Part shown: piece after piece, positions 44,896 through 54,926 of the stretch
How the letters are laid out: each line of letters opens with the position of its first letter
Position numbering within the stretch: the stretch's first letter is position 1
NCBI RefSeq assembly: GCF_048771995.1
Contig: NC_133050.1
Span: forward strand, 7,364,501-7,428,500
From: Taeniopygia guttata
Lineage: Eukaryota; Chordata; Aves; Passeriformes; Estrildidae
Length of the DNA stretch: 64,000 bases
Reading direction: 5' to 3'
Made by a program: the position numbers and the translations under genes
The notes under the pieces: generated by a model
The model's input: the letters and a program-made list of their open reading frames with translations, nothing else
Told to the model about the DNA's origin: nothing
Database searches by the model: none

Positions 44896-45569
44896 CCTTT
44901 CAAAGTGTGTCATCCACCTCCTTATTCCTCCAACCTACGTCACAACCATTTTCATCTTTAACCATGTTTGGCGTCGTGGCGCCAACGCAAATCCTTTAGA
45001 ACTTCTTTAATCTTAAAGCATTTCTAGGGATATTGCCCTGAATTCCTTGTGGCCAAATGGAGAGACACTTGAGGAATATTTATTAATCTGGGGAGATATT
45101 AACTTGGGGAAATATTCGGATTATTAAGGAGGCATTGGCCTCATAGGTGGTCCATTGGCTTGGCTTTGGCGCCGTTGGCTTGGCTTTGGCGCCTCCAGTG
45201 CCGCTCATGGAGGACAAAGTAAAGTGAGAGGTTTTGCTTTGGTGTGCTGAGGATTGAGGAGCCTCCAGTCAGCATCCCCGTGACCTTCGTGACGGAGGTC
45301 TCCCACTGGGTTTGTACCCCAGCTTCTCCAATAACAACCGAAAGACATTTCCCAACCACCCTGTGGGCTTTCCCAAATATTTCTTCCTATTTTAAGTGAT
45401 TTTTTTGGGATACTTCTTTGGCTTTCATGGAAGAGTATCACCTTAACATGGCTCAGGAAGCAGAGACCTTGAGGACCTTGACCATATTATTAAATCTGGA
45501 GGAGTCTCTTGGTGGAGCACTATTAATATTTAAATCCAGCAACACTTTGCAGATTGAAAACATTAATGA
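44896..45569. other. Spacer between divergent promoters
   Basis: A 20-bp near-repeat (GGCTTGGCTTTGGCGCC) occurs twice at about 45157-45193. No gene is seen. Confidence 0.35.
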
Positions 45570-45692
45570 GTGTTTATGAAGTGCTTTGGTATTCAAAATT
45601 TGGAGGAAGCCTCAGCATCCTGCTTGCTCATTATTACGCTTATTTTATATTCAAATTGATGCCAGAAATTAGGTGAAGGTCACCCAAGGAGC
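45570..45692 (+). promoter_or_regulatory. EDMTF upstream module 1
   Basis: GAGGAAGCCTCAGCA-CCTG, then TGCTCATTATTACGCTTATT and AGGTGAAGGTCACCC (45671-45685). A matching block lies downstream of the same gene at 48160-48285 and a weaker one at 52930-53050, so it is a duplicated element of EDMTF units. Function is inferred. Confidence 0.4.
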
Positions 45693-46344
45693 TCTGCCCT
45701 AAACTCCAGAGTTCCTCCCTATCGCAACTTTTACATGTGGTGATTCTTTGTGGAAAAAATACCAGCAGGTTTCTTTTAGTGTTCATTTAATGCTCTTTTA
45801 GTGCTAATCCTGATAATTTCTTCATTTCCAGATCAAGTTGAGGCTTGAATTCTCCACTTTGCTGCGCTGAACTGGGGTCAAACCCTCCAGTGAACGGCTC
45901 TGCAAAAAATGCAGTGGGATTTTTGTGAAAAACATTCTTCTTGCTCCTGCAGCAGCATGGCTTTGATTCAGGAGCACTTTGGAATTAAAATTTATTTACA
46001 GTTCTGCTCCTTTTCCCTGAAGTTGATGAGGTTTAATGTAAAGTCCCTACATTTACATTTCCTTTAATTAAAACCCTGTGGTGCTCCTTTCTACTGAGCA
46101 CAAATACTTTCAATCATGTGGGAATGTCTTCTTTTTTTTACTGAAAATTTCTCTCTCACCAATGACCTTGAGAAATCAGAAATGGCTTTTCTATAATACA
46201 AAAAAAAATTTGGATTTGACAACGGAGGCAATAAAATGGTATCAGGAATGTTGCTGGCCCAGAAAGCGTTAAGATGAAAGAAACCTGTAATATATGGGAC
46301 ATACAGGAACACAGTAATAATCCCAAACAATGAGGAAAATTACA

Positions 46345-46384
46345 TTAATTGAAGATATGACGTGTACAGGCAAATTTGTTTGCC
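46345..46384 (+). promoter_or_regulatory. EDMTF upstream module 2
   Basis: TTAATTGAAGATATGACG is followed by the inverted repeat GGCAAATTTGTTTGCC (46369-46384), about 70-110 bp upstream of the TATA box. A related block is at 53311-53350. Confidence 0.45.
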
Positions 46385-46453
46385 AACCAGTAGGACTCCA
46401 AATCTTTTGAATCCACAGGGCGTCTGAGATAAGCCAGGAGGGAAAATCAGGAG

Positions 46454-46519
46454 TATAAAAAGGGCTTGGAGCTCAGGGCTCCTCATCAGCTCTCCTGCCT
46501 TCTCCTCCCGGTGAACTCG
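46454..46519 (+). promoter_or_regulatory. TATA box and exon 1 of the Gly/Tyr-rich EDMTF gene
   Basis: TATAAAAA lies at 46454-46461. The exon runs from about 46484 to 46519 and ends in the donor CTCG/GTAAGC. The intron to the acceptor at 47363 is 844 bp. Confidence 0.78.
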
Positions 46520-47385
46520 GTAAGCTTTTCCTCCTTTTTTCTCCTGGACTGGGCATTTTCCTTTCAGAATTTTGGCTGGGGTTTTTGCTCCTCTGAACTG
46601 TCAGGTTTTGCTGTTCCTTTTACCTGGGCTTCCTGGGTTCAACTTTTAAAGCTGCAGGTGGAACTTTCCTGGTCCTGTTGGCACCTGGGTTCCCTGATAA
46701 GGGATTTTTAGGACAGCAGAGATAGGAAAGGGCTTCCCCACCATGACTCTTGGTGGGTTTTTCCTTAAATCTCCTATTTTAAGTGGGATTTTGGGTCTGT
46801 CTGGCTGCACATATGTTCTCATGTGTGTCCATGCTCCATGGTTTCTTCTGTGGGCTCTCAGCATTTCCAGGTGCAAATTAAAATGGGTGGAAAGCTCTGA
46901 AATGAGTCTTAGAGTGATGGACCCAAAACCTGAGGGGTGTTATCACAGGAAAATTCTGGGAAGACTTTCCTGATGGAGTCAGGAATGCAGAGCTCCATGA
47001 AAAGCTGATATGCTAAAAGAAAGTTAGGGTTGCTAATTCCTACCCACGTTCGCTCAGAAAAGACCCTGAAGGTGCAGCAAGGTTTTGATCTGTGGCCACT
47101 AATTCCATCAGGGGTTCCGCCAGTCCAAGGAATACAGAAATAGTTTAATACAACTATATTGAATCTACATTAATATAGAATATAAAATAATTTAAAGGCA
47201 GTGAGTAGATGAGCAGATTATACAAATGGGACGTAAGGAGGAGCTGAGGTCATCATTTTTCCTCTGCTCTGGTTCTCACAGGACCGGTGAGGAAGATTTT
47301 GGGCTCTAAGGTTGCTACTACTCCTTGGAGTATTTACTACTCTTCCTTTCCTCCCCGTTGTAGATTTTACCTCCATCTCCCAAAG

Positions 47386-47739
47386 ATGACTTTCCTCCAA
47401 GGCCAGTGCGAGGATGACTGCTACTACGGGGGCCTGTATGGCTACCGAGGCTACGACTGCGGGAGCCCCTGCGGCTACCGGGGCTACGGGGGCCTCTACG
47501 GCTCCCGCGGCCTCTACGGCTGCGGGGACCGCTACGGCTACGGCAGCTTGTACGGCTACCGGGGCCTCTTAGGCTCTGGGGACTGCTACAGCTCCGGGGG
47601 GCTCTATGGGGGCTACCGGGGCTTCTTCGGCTCTGGGGACTGCTATGGATACCCCGGGTACTACTCCGGCCGCTACGGGTACCCCTTCGGCTACCGCTAC
47701 GGCCAGAGGTTCGGATTCGGGGGCTGCTACAGCTGCTAA
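47386..47739 (+). CDS. EDMTF: EDMTF-type Gly/Tyr-rich EDC protein
   Basis: This encodes 117 residues. It starts with the MTF motif that names the family and keeps the QCEDDCY...YDCGSPCGYRGY head. The rest is Gly/Tyr/Arg-rich with GLYG, GYRG and GSGDCY repeats, ending GCYSC. The chicken histidine-rich member is known from feathers; this copy has no histidine. It is likely a small matrix protein of hard cornified cells. The start is the first ATG after the acceptor TTGTAG (47358-47363), in the context CAAAGATGA, the same as in the other EDMTF genes below. AATAAA lies at 48100-48105, about 360 bases past the stop. Confidence 0.9.
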   Translation: MTFLQGQCEDDCYYGGLYGYRGYDCGSPCGYRGYGGLYGSRGLYGCGDRYGYGSLYGYRGLLGSGDCYSSGGLYGGYRGFFGSGDCYGYPGYYSGRYGYPFGYRYGQRFGFGGCYSC

Positions 47740-48159
47740 AGCCAGAAGGAGCCACTCCAAAACCCAGCCCGGGTTTGGTAGGATTGATGAAGAGCCCGGC
47801 ACCAGCGACTGCGGGTGGGCAGAGTTTTGGGGACAAGAGGCACGGCCGTGGTGCTCTGAGAGCTCTGCGCTGCTGCTGAAGGGCTGGCGGTGATTTGCCT
47901 TCATCCCGCTGCCCCAAGTCTCCTCTCGGCCCAGACCTTCTCCTCAATCCTCTGAGCAAACCAAACTCCGTGTTTTTGGCAGTGTTGTACAAAACGTTCC
48001 CTCTGACTGGATGATGTGGGTGTGTGGGTGTCATGTGACTTTGGGTGTGTGGTCTTTCCGTTCTGTATCCCTTTAAAGTTACCTCTACCTTTCATTCCTA
48101 ATAAAGACTTTTTTCTGCATCAATTCAGCATTTCTGGGTTTATTTGTCATTTAAGTTTC

Positions 48160-48290
48160 TCAAAGAGCTTGAAGTCTTTGGCATCCAAAACCCTGAGGAA
48201 GCCTCAGCAACCTGTTTGCTCTTTTTTTACACTTATTTTAAATTTAAATGAACTCCAGAATCTGGGTGGAGGTCGCACAAATATAAATCC
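48160..48290 (+). promoter_or_regulatory. Second copy of EDMTF upstream module 1, no gene attached
   Basis: GAGGAAGCCTCAGCAACCTG, then TTACACTTATTTTAAAT and GGGTGGAGGTCGCA (48264-48277) align with 45570-45692. It lies just past the poly(A) site of the EDMTF gene, and a CR1 piece follows directly. Confidence 0.45.
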
Positions 48291-48319
48291 TTCTCAGCAA
48301 AAGGACTGGGAGACAAAAT

Positions 48320-48612
48320 TATGAACTTTGTGAGTTTAAGGACTGGAGATGTCAAAGGTAACACTGGTGAGGTTGGACTTGAATCCTGTGTCCAGTTCTG
48401 GGCCTCTCACGCCAAGGTGGACATGGAGGGGCAGGAGCGTGTCCAGATAAGGGAAAGGAGGTGGAACAGCTGGAAAAGGGAATGGACAATCCTGATAGAG
48501 CTGGGAGAGTCTCATCCTGGAGAAAAGGGGGATCCAAGAGGAATTTTGGGCTCTTCCAGGTGGAACTTTGGGATCTCATTCCAGGGAACAGAGACAGGAC
48601 AAGAAGAAATGG
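48320..48612 (+). mobile_element. CR1 LINE fragment
   Basis: 'ttgaatcctgtgtccagttctgggcc', then 'gagggacaggagcgtgtccaga'-like text, then 'ctttgggatctcattccaggg'. The frame is decayed. Confidence 0.78.
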
Positions 48613-48654
48613 TGGTGGCTTTGCTTGTGTAGATGTTGGCTTAGAAAACTCAAA

Positions 48655-48830
48655 CCACCCCCTTGATCTTCCACACAGAACAAAAGAGAATCCATTTGCA
48701 TTTTTAGGGGTGCAGTTGCAATAACACACTAAACCCCCTTGATCTTCCACACAGAACAGAAGAGAATCCATTTGAGCTGAATAAAATCCATTTTTAGGGG
48801 TGCAGTTGCAATAACACACTAAATCCAAGG
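48655..48830. repeat. Two-copy direct repeat
   Basis: CCCCTTGATCTTCCACACAG and the following 'aagagaatccatttg' plus 'tttttaggggtgcagttgcaataacacactaaa' occur twice, about 77 bp apart. Confidence 0.85.
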
Positions 48831-48914
48831 TCTAAAAGCCAGAAAATAGTGGGGGAAGTGGAGGGAAAAAGACAAATACTTCTAAAGACTAAAAACTGAT
48901 TGAAATGTCCTCAT

Positions 48915-49265
48915 TTCTCTTGGGCAACCCCTTCCAAGACCTGACCAGGAGGAAATTTCTCCTTGCGTCCAACCTGAGCCTCCCCTGGCACAGCTTGAGG
49001 CTGTTCCCTCTTGTCCTGTCCCTGTTTCCTGGGATCATATCCCAAATCCCCCCTGGAAGAGCCCAAAATTCGCCCTGGATCCCCCTTTTTTACCAAGCTG
49101 AACCCCACCAGATCCCTCAGGATTCTCCATTCCCTTTTCCAGCTGCTCCAGCCCTGTTCCCTTCCCTGGACATTCTCCAGCCCCTCAATGCCCCCTTGCC
49201 ATGAGGGACCCAGAGCTGGACACGGATTCGAGTCCAGAAAGTCCCTTCAGAATTCCACAGCTCCC
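48915..49265 (-). mobile_element. CR1 LINE fragment
   Basis: Reversed CR1: 'ggcaaccccttccaagacctgaccaggagg', 'cctgagcctcccctggcacagcttgaggc', then 'atgagggacccagagctggacac'. Confidence 0.85.
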
Positions 49266-49899
49266 AGAATATCCACCCAAACCAAGGACACAGGCAAGAA
49301 AACAACTGGATCTCCAGAGGTTTTTTTTCAAATGCAGAGAGTATTTAATAGAACAAGAAAAAGAGCTGGCACAGGTACAGAAAGATTATAGTTTTGGGAT
49401 GCTGGAGGCAGCTCCGGGAGGTGAGTCACTGCACTCCAGAACATTCCTTTTTGCTGAAGTTGTGTTGTTCATCCTTCAGGTCCTTGTAAACGTAGATCAA
49501 AGGCGAGACAGCCGTAACGCTCCCTCACCCAGGGCTGCAGCGCTGTGCTGGAAGTGCTTATTGAAAATGCAGATGACACCAAATCTAATTTCACAGAGGT
49601 CCTCCAGCCCCATTGCAGCAACTCTGAGAAGTTTCACATGAATTGCAGATCGCCCCTCCCGTTGCTGAAGGGGCTGTGGGAGGGTTTAAATGCAGAATAT
49701 CAGGAGAGTTGAGAAAGGCAGGAAGAAGGAGACAGAGACAACAACAAAACCAGAAATTCCAAGAGGTTTCAGAGCACAGCAAAGCCCCCACTCGTGGTGA
49801 CTTCACCGTGGCGGCTCCACACTTGTGCGAACATCAACTGCGGGCTCATCCGTTCGTCTTCCGTGGGCGCGGGTCCATTCGTGGGGATTTCCCCTGGGA
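49266..49899. other. 3' flank of the Cys-rich gene
   Basis: A minus-strand ATTAAA at 49344-49349 is a possible poly(A) signal for the gene at 49900. Otherwise nothing is recognised. Confidence 0.3.
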
Positions 49900-50142
49900 T
49901 CAGCAGCAGGGGTAGCAGCAGGAGTAGGAGCAGCACGAGGGGTAGCTGTAGCGCGTGATGGAGCGCCGCGAGGTGCAGCAGCTGCCGTAGGAACGGCGGC
50001 AGCAGCTCAGGATGCGGGAGATGGATGGGGTGCAGCAGTAGGTGCGGGTGCAGGTGCGGTAGCAGGGGGAGCAGCACAGGGTGTAGCAGCGCGGGGAGTA
50101 GCAGCACGAGGAGTAGCAGCACGGGGAGTAGCAGCAGGACAT
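49900..50142 (-). CDS. EDCRP: Cysteine-rich EDC protein (EDCRP-like)
   Basis: This encodes 80 residues, of which 23 are cysteine (29%), mostly as CC pairs spaced by Tyr, Ser, Pro or Arg: MSCCYSPCCYSSCCYSPRC at the head and SCCSYSCCYPCC at the tail, with an Arg/Ser-rich middle. Such a protein would be heavily disulfide-bonded in feather or other hard cornified cells. Chicken EDCRP is likewise an extreme CC-repeat protein next to EDMTF genes, though I recall it as longer. The start is the first ATG after acceptor CCAG (50169-50171), in a CACCATGT context. TATA and exon 1 lie at 51210-51278, giving an intron of about 1.04 kb that contains a CR1 piece and a short degenerate repeat. Confidence in the gene is high, in the name moderate. 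Confidence 0.82.
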   Translation of the reverse strand: MSCCYSPCCYSSCCYSPRCYTLCCSPCYRTCTRTYCCTPSISRILSCCRRSYGSCCTSRRSITRYSYPSCCSYSCCYPCC

Positions 50143-50284
50143 GGTGGGGTGCAGGGGTGGAGGTGAGCCTGGAACAGGATGGGAGAAAATGAGGGAGAAA
50201 AAAAGGTTTGTAAGGGCAGAGTCGTGGTGTGAGCGAGGTGCGGTTGGGTGGAATCCCTCAGGTTTGTGTGGGATTTTCATGTCA

Positions 50285-50445
50285 TACATTCCCAGAATTC
50301 CAGAATCCCAGGATTCCAGAACCCCTGAATCCCAGGATTCCAGTACCCCAGGACCCCAGAATTCCAGGATCCTGGGATTCCAGAACCCCAGGATCTCAGT
50401 ATACCAGACCCCCCAGGATCCCAGAATTCCAGAACCCCAGCATCC
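50285..50445. repeat. Degenerate short tandem repeat in intron
   Basis: CCAGAATTCCAGGATCCC-like units of 8-16 bp are repeated across about 160 bp. Confidence 0.8.
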
Positions 50446-50785
50446 CAAGATCATTGAGGTTGGAAAAGACCTCCAAGATCAAGTCCAACCTGCACCAATC
50501 CCCAGCCCAGAGCTCCGAGTACCATATCCAGTCCTTCCTTGGAATGGGGACTCCAAACGTCCCTTCCAAATCCCAAAAACCCTTTCCAAGAGAAAAAAAA
50601 TCTTCCTGAAGAAGGGATTTGTGGGTGTTTGATGTCCAGGCTCCTGGGACAGGCTGAGGTAAATCCCATCTCAGTGAAGGAGTCCCAGCGTCTGACTGGA
50701 ATCCCTCCCAGCGTTCCTGAAGTTCTTGGAAATGCACAACTCAAGGAGTTCATTAAGTCTCCAGCCTCCCTGTCTGGTTTTAATC
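50446..50785 (-). mobile_element. CR1 LINE 3' fragment in intron
   Basis: Reversed tail: 'atcattgaggttggaaaagacctccaagatcaagtccaacc', then 'aacccttt'-type text and 'tgcacaactcaaggagtt'. Confidence 0.85.
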
Positions 50786-51203
50786 TTGGCACATAAACGA
50801 TTCCTTCTCCTGGGCAACACCGGCTTTGTTAGTGCCAGTTCTAGCGAGGGCACACTGCTGGACAGAGAAGGTTTAAACCCTGCAGCTCAGAGCTGCCCCA
50901 GGGACTCCAGAGGGACAAAAACAATTCCTGGGACTTTTCCATATTCCCTATTGCAACATCCCGCCACAAAAAGCCATTTCCTCCTTGCACAACCACTCTG
51001 CCCAGGCCCCAAAATTCCAGGTGTCACCACAGGAAAAAAAGAAACCCAGAACTCCAGAACTTCTAACTCAGCTTCCCATCGTTCCAAAGACATGGGAATG
51101 TCCATGGGTTGATGTCCCCCAGATTAAAAGAATCCAGGAGAAAACACCCGTGAGCAAAGGATTCCCCCCAAATTCAAGGATCCTCCAGGAGAAGGGGATC
51201 TGG

Positions 51204-51278
51204 ACTTACCGAGTTCAGTGGGAAGAGCAAACCAAGAGGAGCCGTGTGAGGAGCACCGGGGTGGGGAGCATTTTTATA
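51204..51278 (-). promoter_or_regulatory. TATA box and exon 1 of the EDCRP-like gene
   Basis: TATAAAAA on the minus strand lies at 51271-51278. The exon runs from about 51245 to 51210 and ends in the donor CTCG/GTAAGT. Confidence 0.7.
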
Positions 51279-51939
51279 TTCCCATTGTGGAGGTTGGAGC
51301 AGTTCCCCGAGAGTTCCCCTTAGTCACGGGACAAATTTGGGAAGTACATCAGCAGCCCAATTGCTATAATTGTTTTCCTCCGCATTTAGGACAATTTTGG
51401 AATTCCTGGGGTTGAGCACTGTGATTACAGCCGGGAGATTCTTTCATCTCCAAGCTTTCCAGGACAGAAAGATTTCTGGGAAAGCACCCAGAGGACATCT
51501 GGGAATGGGGCTGGAGGCTACACAGAACAGCTCCAGCCCCAATTCCTGGTCAGCTACGAGCCCATGGATTGGTTCTTTACCTCGTGGCCCCACCAGGGAG
51601 GTGGGCACTGCACATTTTGGGGTGACGTAAAACAGCCGGGAAGAGGAGGAGAATCACCCCAGGTGCTCCGGGATGTCCGTCACAATTAATGACAGGCATT
51701 CCATTGATTCTTTTAGTTTCTTCTCCTGCCTATAATTTATCCCAGAAGATGTGCAGGCCAAGGCATGGGATCAATTAAAGCAGCATCTGAGAAATGTGGT
51801 TAATTTTTATGATGTGAGCGTTTTGGGTTTTTTTTCTATTTTTTTCCAAGATGAAATGATTGGAAAAACTCGCTTGAGCTGTGTCTTGTGATATCATTCA
51901 GGTGTCTGATATTTATAGGGTTTATTATGAGATCCATGG
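51279..51939. other. Unassigned spacer
   Basis: No gene or repeat is recognised. Confidence 0.3.
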
Positions 51940-52515
51940 GCATGAGCTGGCGGCGTGAGCTCAGCCCAGAATCCCTCCCTGTCCTGGGCTGCATCCATGG
52001 GCAGGGGGTGAGGACGGGGCTTCTCCCCCTCTGCTCTCTCTGGTGGGATCCCACCGGGAATGCTGAGCTCAGTTCTGGTGTCCTCAACATAAAAGGGTCG
52101 TGGAATCGTTGGATGTGGAATCGTTGGAGCGAGTCCAGAGGAGACCACGAAGTTGATAAAGGGACCAGAGCCCCTTCCCAATGGATCCAGGCTGGAATGT
52201 TGGGAATGTTGGGAATATTGAGCCTGTGGAGACCCCAGAGCCCCTCCAGGATCTGCAGGGGCTCCAGGGAAGTTGGAGAGGGACTTTCCCTCAGGAACTG
52301 CAGGGACAGGACACGGGGAATGGGGTCAGGGGGACAGAGGGGGAATTTGGGTGGGATCTTGGGAAGGAATTGTTCCCTGTGAGGGTCTCAGGTTATTCCA
52401 TGTATTTCCCATCCCTGGGAGTGCCCAAGGCCAGAGTGGACATGGCTTGGAGCAACCTGGGACAGTGGGATATGTAGTCCTTAAAACCCAACCCCTTCTG
52501 TGGTTCCATGTCCAT
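51940..52515 (+). mobile_element. CR1 LINE 3' fragment
   Basis: One of the longer CR1 pieces here: 'tgagctcagttctggtgtcctcaac', 'gagcgagtccagaggagaccacgaag', then 'ggccagagtggacatggcttggagcaacctggg'. Confidence 0.9.
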
Positions 52516-52914
52516 AATAACGAGCCAAAGATCTTTGCTTTTCCCATAAAAAAAAAAACTTCTGGGGTCCTCCTCATCTTTAGGGATGAAATCTGGGTCT
52601 CCGAAACTCATAGGAGTCAAAATTATCAAATTATTTTCCTGCCTCGGGTGGGCTGGAGAGCACAAAGGGTTGGAAGGGTTGGACATTCCCCTCGGGAGGG
52701 ATTTTCCTGAGGCAGGAATTGCTCCCCGACCTGCTGTGGTGGCATTTTCCAGCAGGATCTCTGTCACTCTGCTCCAGGGGACGGCAGGAATTATAAATAA
52801 ATATCAATAATTTAAATAAGGAAAACCCTCCCTTGACCCCGGGGCTCCCTTCTCCATTCTGCTTGTGATACTTTAAACCGGGAGGGTTTAAATAATCCAA
52901 ACATTGCCAAAGGA

Positions 52915-53400
52915 GCTCCTAATGACTGTTTTTGGACGTCGCTGATACCAAAAATTCTGATGAGGCTCAGCACTTCCCCAGTGTCTGTCATTATCCTCAT
53001 TTAATATGCAAATGAAGCATGGCTCACTGCGGTGGAAGGTCATACAAGGAGGTATTTGCTGAATTTTCAAAAAGCCTCTTGATTTGTGCTGGGAAGGGTG
53101 AAAATCGGCATTAACAAGATCTGCTGCAAAATGATTCTATCATTTTAAGTCCTCGTTAAATTCCCTTGTCCATTCTGAAATCTGGATTTCATCACTAAAG
53201 CTGAGGAGGAGCCAAAAAGATTTCTAAGACAAAAAATTTTTGGCTTTTTATGTTTTCAGGTTGAACCGAGAACAGATTAATGACCCCTGATGGAGAGGAA
53301 ACCAATTATTTTAATTGAAGGTGTGACATGGGCAAATAAATTTAATTTTGTGGCTGTTTACATTGGTCAGATAATTTCCGAGTGACCAAAGCACCTCCCA
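52915..53400 (+). promoter_or_regulatory. Orphan EDMTF-type upstream region (modules 1 and 2)
   Basis: A module-1-like block at 52930-53050 ends GGTGGAAGGTCATA. A module-2-like block at 53311-53350 (TTAATTGAAGGTGTGACATGGG, then CAAATAAATTTAATTTTG) follows in the same order and orientation as upstream of the EDMTF gene at 47386. No TATA box with donor and no coding exon follow before 54 kb. Confidence 0.4.
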
Positions 53401-54079
53401 AAGTGCTGAAGGACAGTGAAAGGCCAGGAATTCTCCTGGGAAGTCCAGCAAATGCAGGACATTTTCCAAAGTCCCTTAAATGATCCAAATTAATGCAAAA
53501 TTTGGGTGTCCCAAACCCTGAAAATGTGGAATTGAGCAGAAACAGAAATTCACTTCTGTGCCGAAAAACACAGGAAAGAACTGAAGAAAGAGTTCAGTCA
53601 TTAAGTGGAAATCTAATTTATAGCACTTCTTCTTAATTAGAGAAAGATTGAGTGAAATTCCCAAGGAATAATAAATTGAGGCATTTAATGAAGGGCTCTG
53701 ATTCATGGGGACGGGTTAAAACCTGCTCATCCCCAGGAAATTTCAGTGGTGCTTTTTTTTTTTTTTTTTTTTTTTAAATATTCTATACAAAATGTAAGAC
53801 TGAACATTTTGAAAAAGTACATTCCTAAAATGCAAATCAATTCCAATTGCTTTCAGACTCTGCAACAGGAAAGTTCATTTTCTGCTCCACCAACCCTTAA
53901 CTCCTTTTAAACTTCTAAACCAACTTCATGCCTAAACCAGAGCAAATTTAAATAAGAAATTAATCCCTTCAGCTGCTGAATTTGCACGTCATTACCAGCG
54001 GAGGGAAACGTTGATTTGCGTTTTTAGTCTGTTTTATCAGATCTGAACTCCAGCAGAAAAAGGAAAGGCTGGAATTCCG
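53401..54079. other. Unassigned spacer with poly(T) tract
   Basis: T run at 53753-53775. No coding exon is seen. Confidence 0.35.
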
Positions 54080-54395
54080 GGGATCTCCCGGGATCTCCTC
54101 GGCTCGGGAATCCCTCCCTGGAGCTCCTGGGGTTCTCCTGGGATCGGGAATCCTTCCCTGGAGCTCCTGGGGTTCTCTTGGGATCTCCTCAGCTCTGGAA
54201 TCCCTCCCTGGAGCTCCTGGGGCTCTCCTGGGATCGGGAATCCTTCCCTGGAGCTCCTGGGGCTCTCCTGGGATCTCCTCAGCTCTGGAATCCCTCCCTG
54301 GAGCTCCTGGGCACTCCCAGGATCGGAAATCCCTCCCCGGAGCTCCTGGAACCTCCCGGGATCTCCTCAGCTCGGGAATCCCTCCCTGACCTCCA
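54080..54395. repeat. Minisatellite, about 30- and 60-bp period
   Basis: GGAATCCCTCCCTGGAGCTC with CTGGGGTTCTCCTGGGATC is repeated across 300 bp. The frame reading RSREVPGAPGRD on the minus strand is repeat-made. Confidence 0.88.
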
Positions 54396-54847
54396 CAAGC
54401 TCCTCCTGAGCCGCTCAAAGCCGCTCCTCGACCGCCTGGGCGGGAGGTGGAGCTGCGGAAAGCTCTGGAGGGACTCTGGAATTCCGTGTGGCCGAGCGTC
54501 CTGGAGCCGCAAAATGGGGCTGGACTTGGGCTGGAAATGTCGCCTGATTTATTTTTTCCTAAATCTTCACATTTTTCAGCTCGTGCTTTGGAAACATGAA
54601 TGGTTCTGGTGGAAGAGGGGCAGAGTTGGGATGTGGCAAATGTGAATTTTGGAGCAGACAGAAATCGAAGTGCTCAGTGCGCCCCCAGTCCCCTCAGATG
54701 CTGCTAAAATTCGCAGATCTGATAAACTGGCCTCTCTTCTTGATTTTTTTTTCCCTATGTGTGCCAAGTAAATAATTAGCAAAGTCAAATATAATATTGA
54801 AAAGAGCATTAAAACACAACAGAAGGCATCGGTGCGATGCAAGAACT
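54396..54847. other. Unassigned spacer
   Basis: Nothing is recognised up to the poly(A) signal of the next gene. Confidence 0.3.
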
Positions 54848-54926
54848 TTTAATGAGAGCAAGAAGTTACAGCTGGTAGTAGCAGAGGAGGTTCACGCCAT
54901 CATACACTGAGGAGTAGCTACATCAG

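Noticed and set aside
53969-54418. 149-residue minus-strand frame with GAPGRDSRAEEIPG repeats
   Set aside because: Collagen-like look comes from the 30/60-bp minisatellite; no gene signals.
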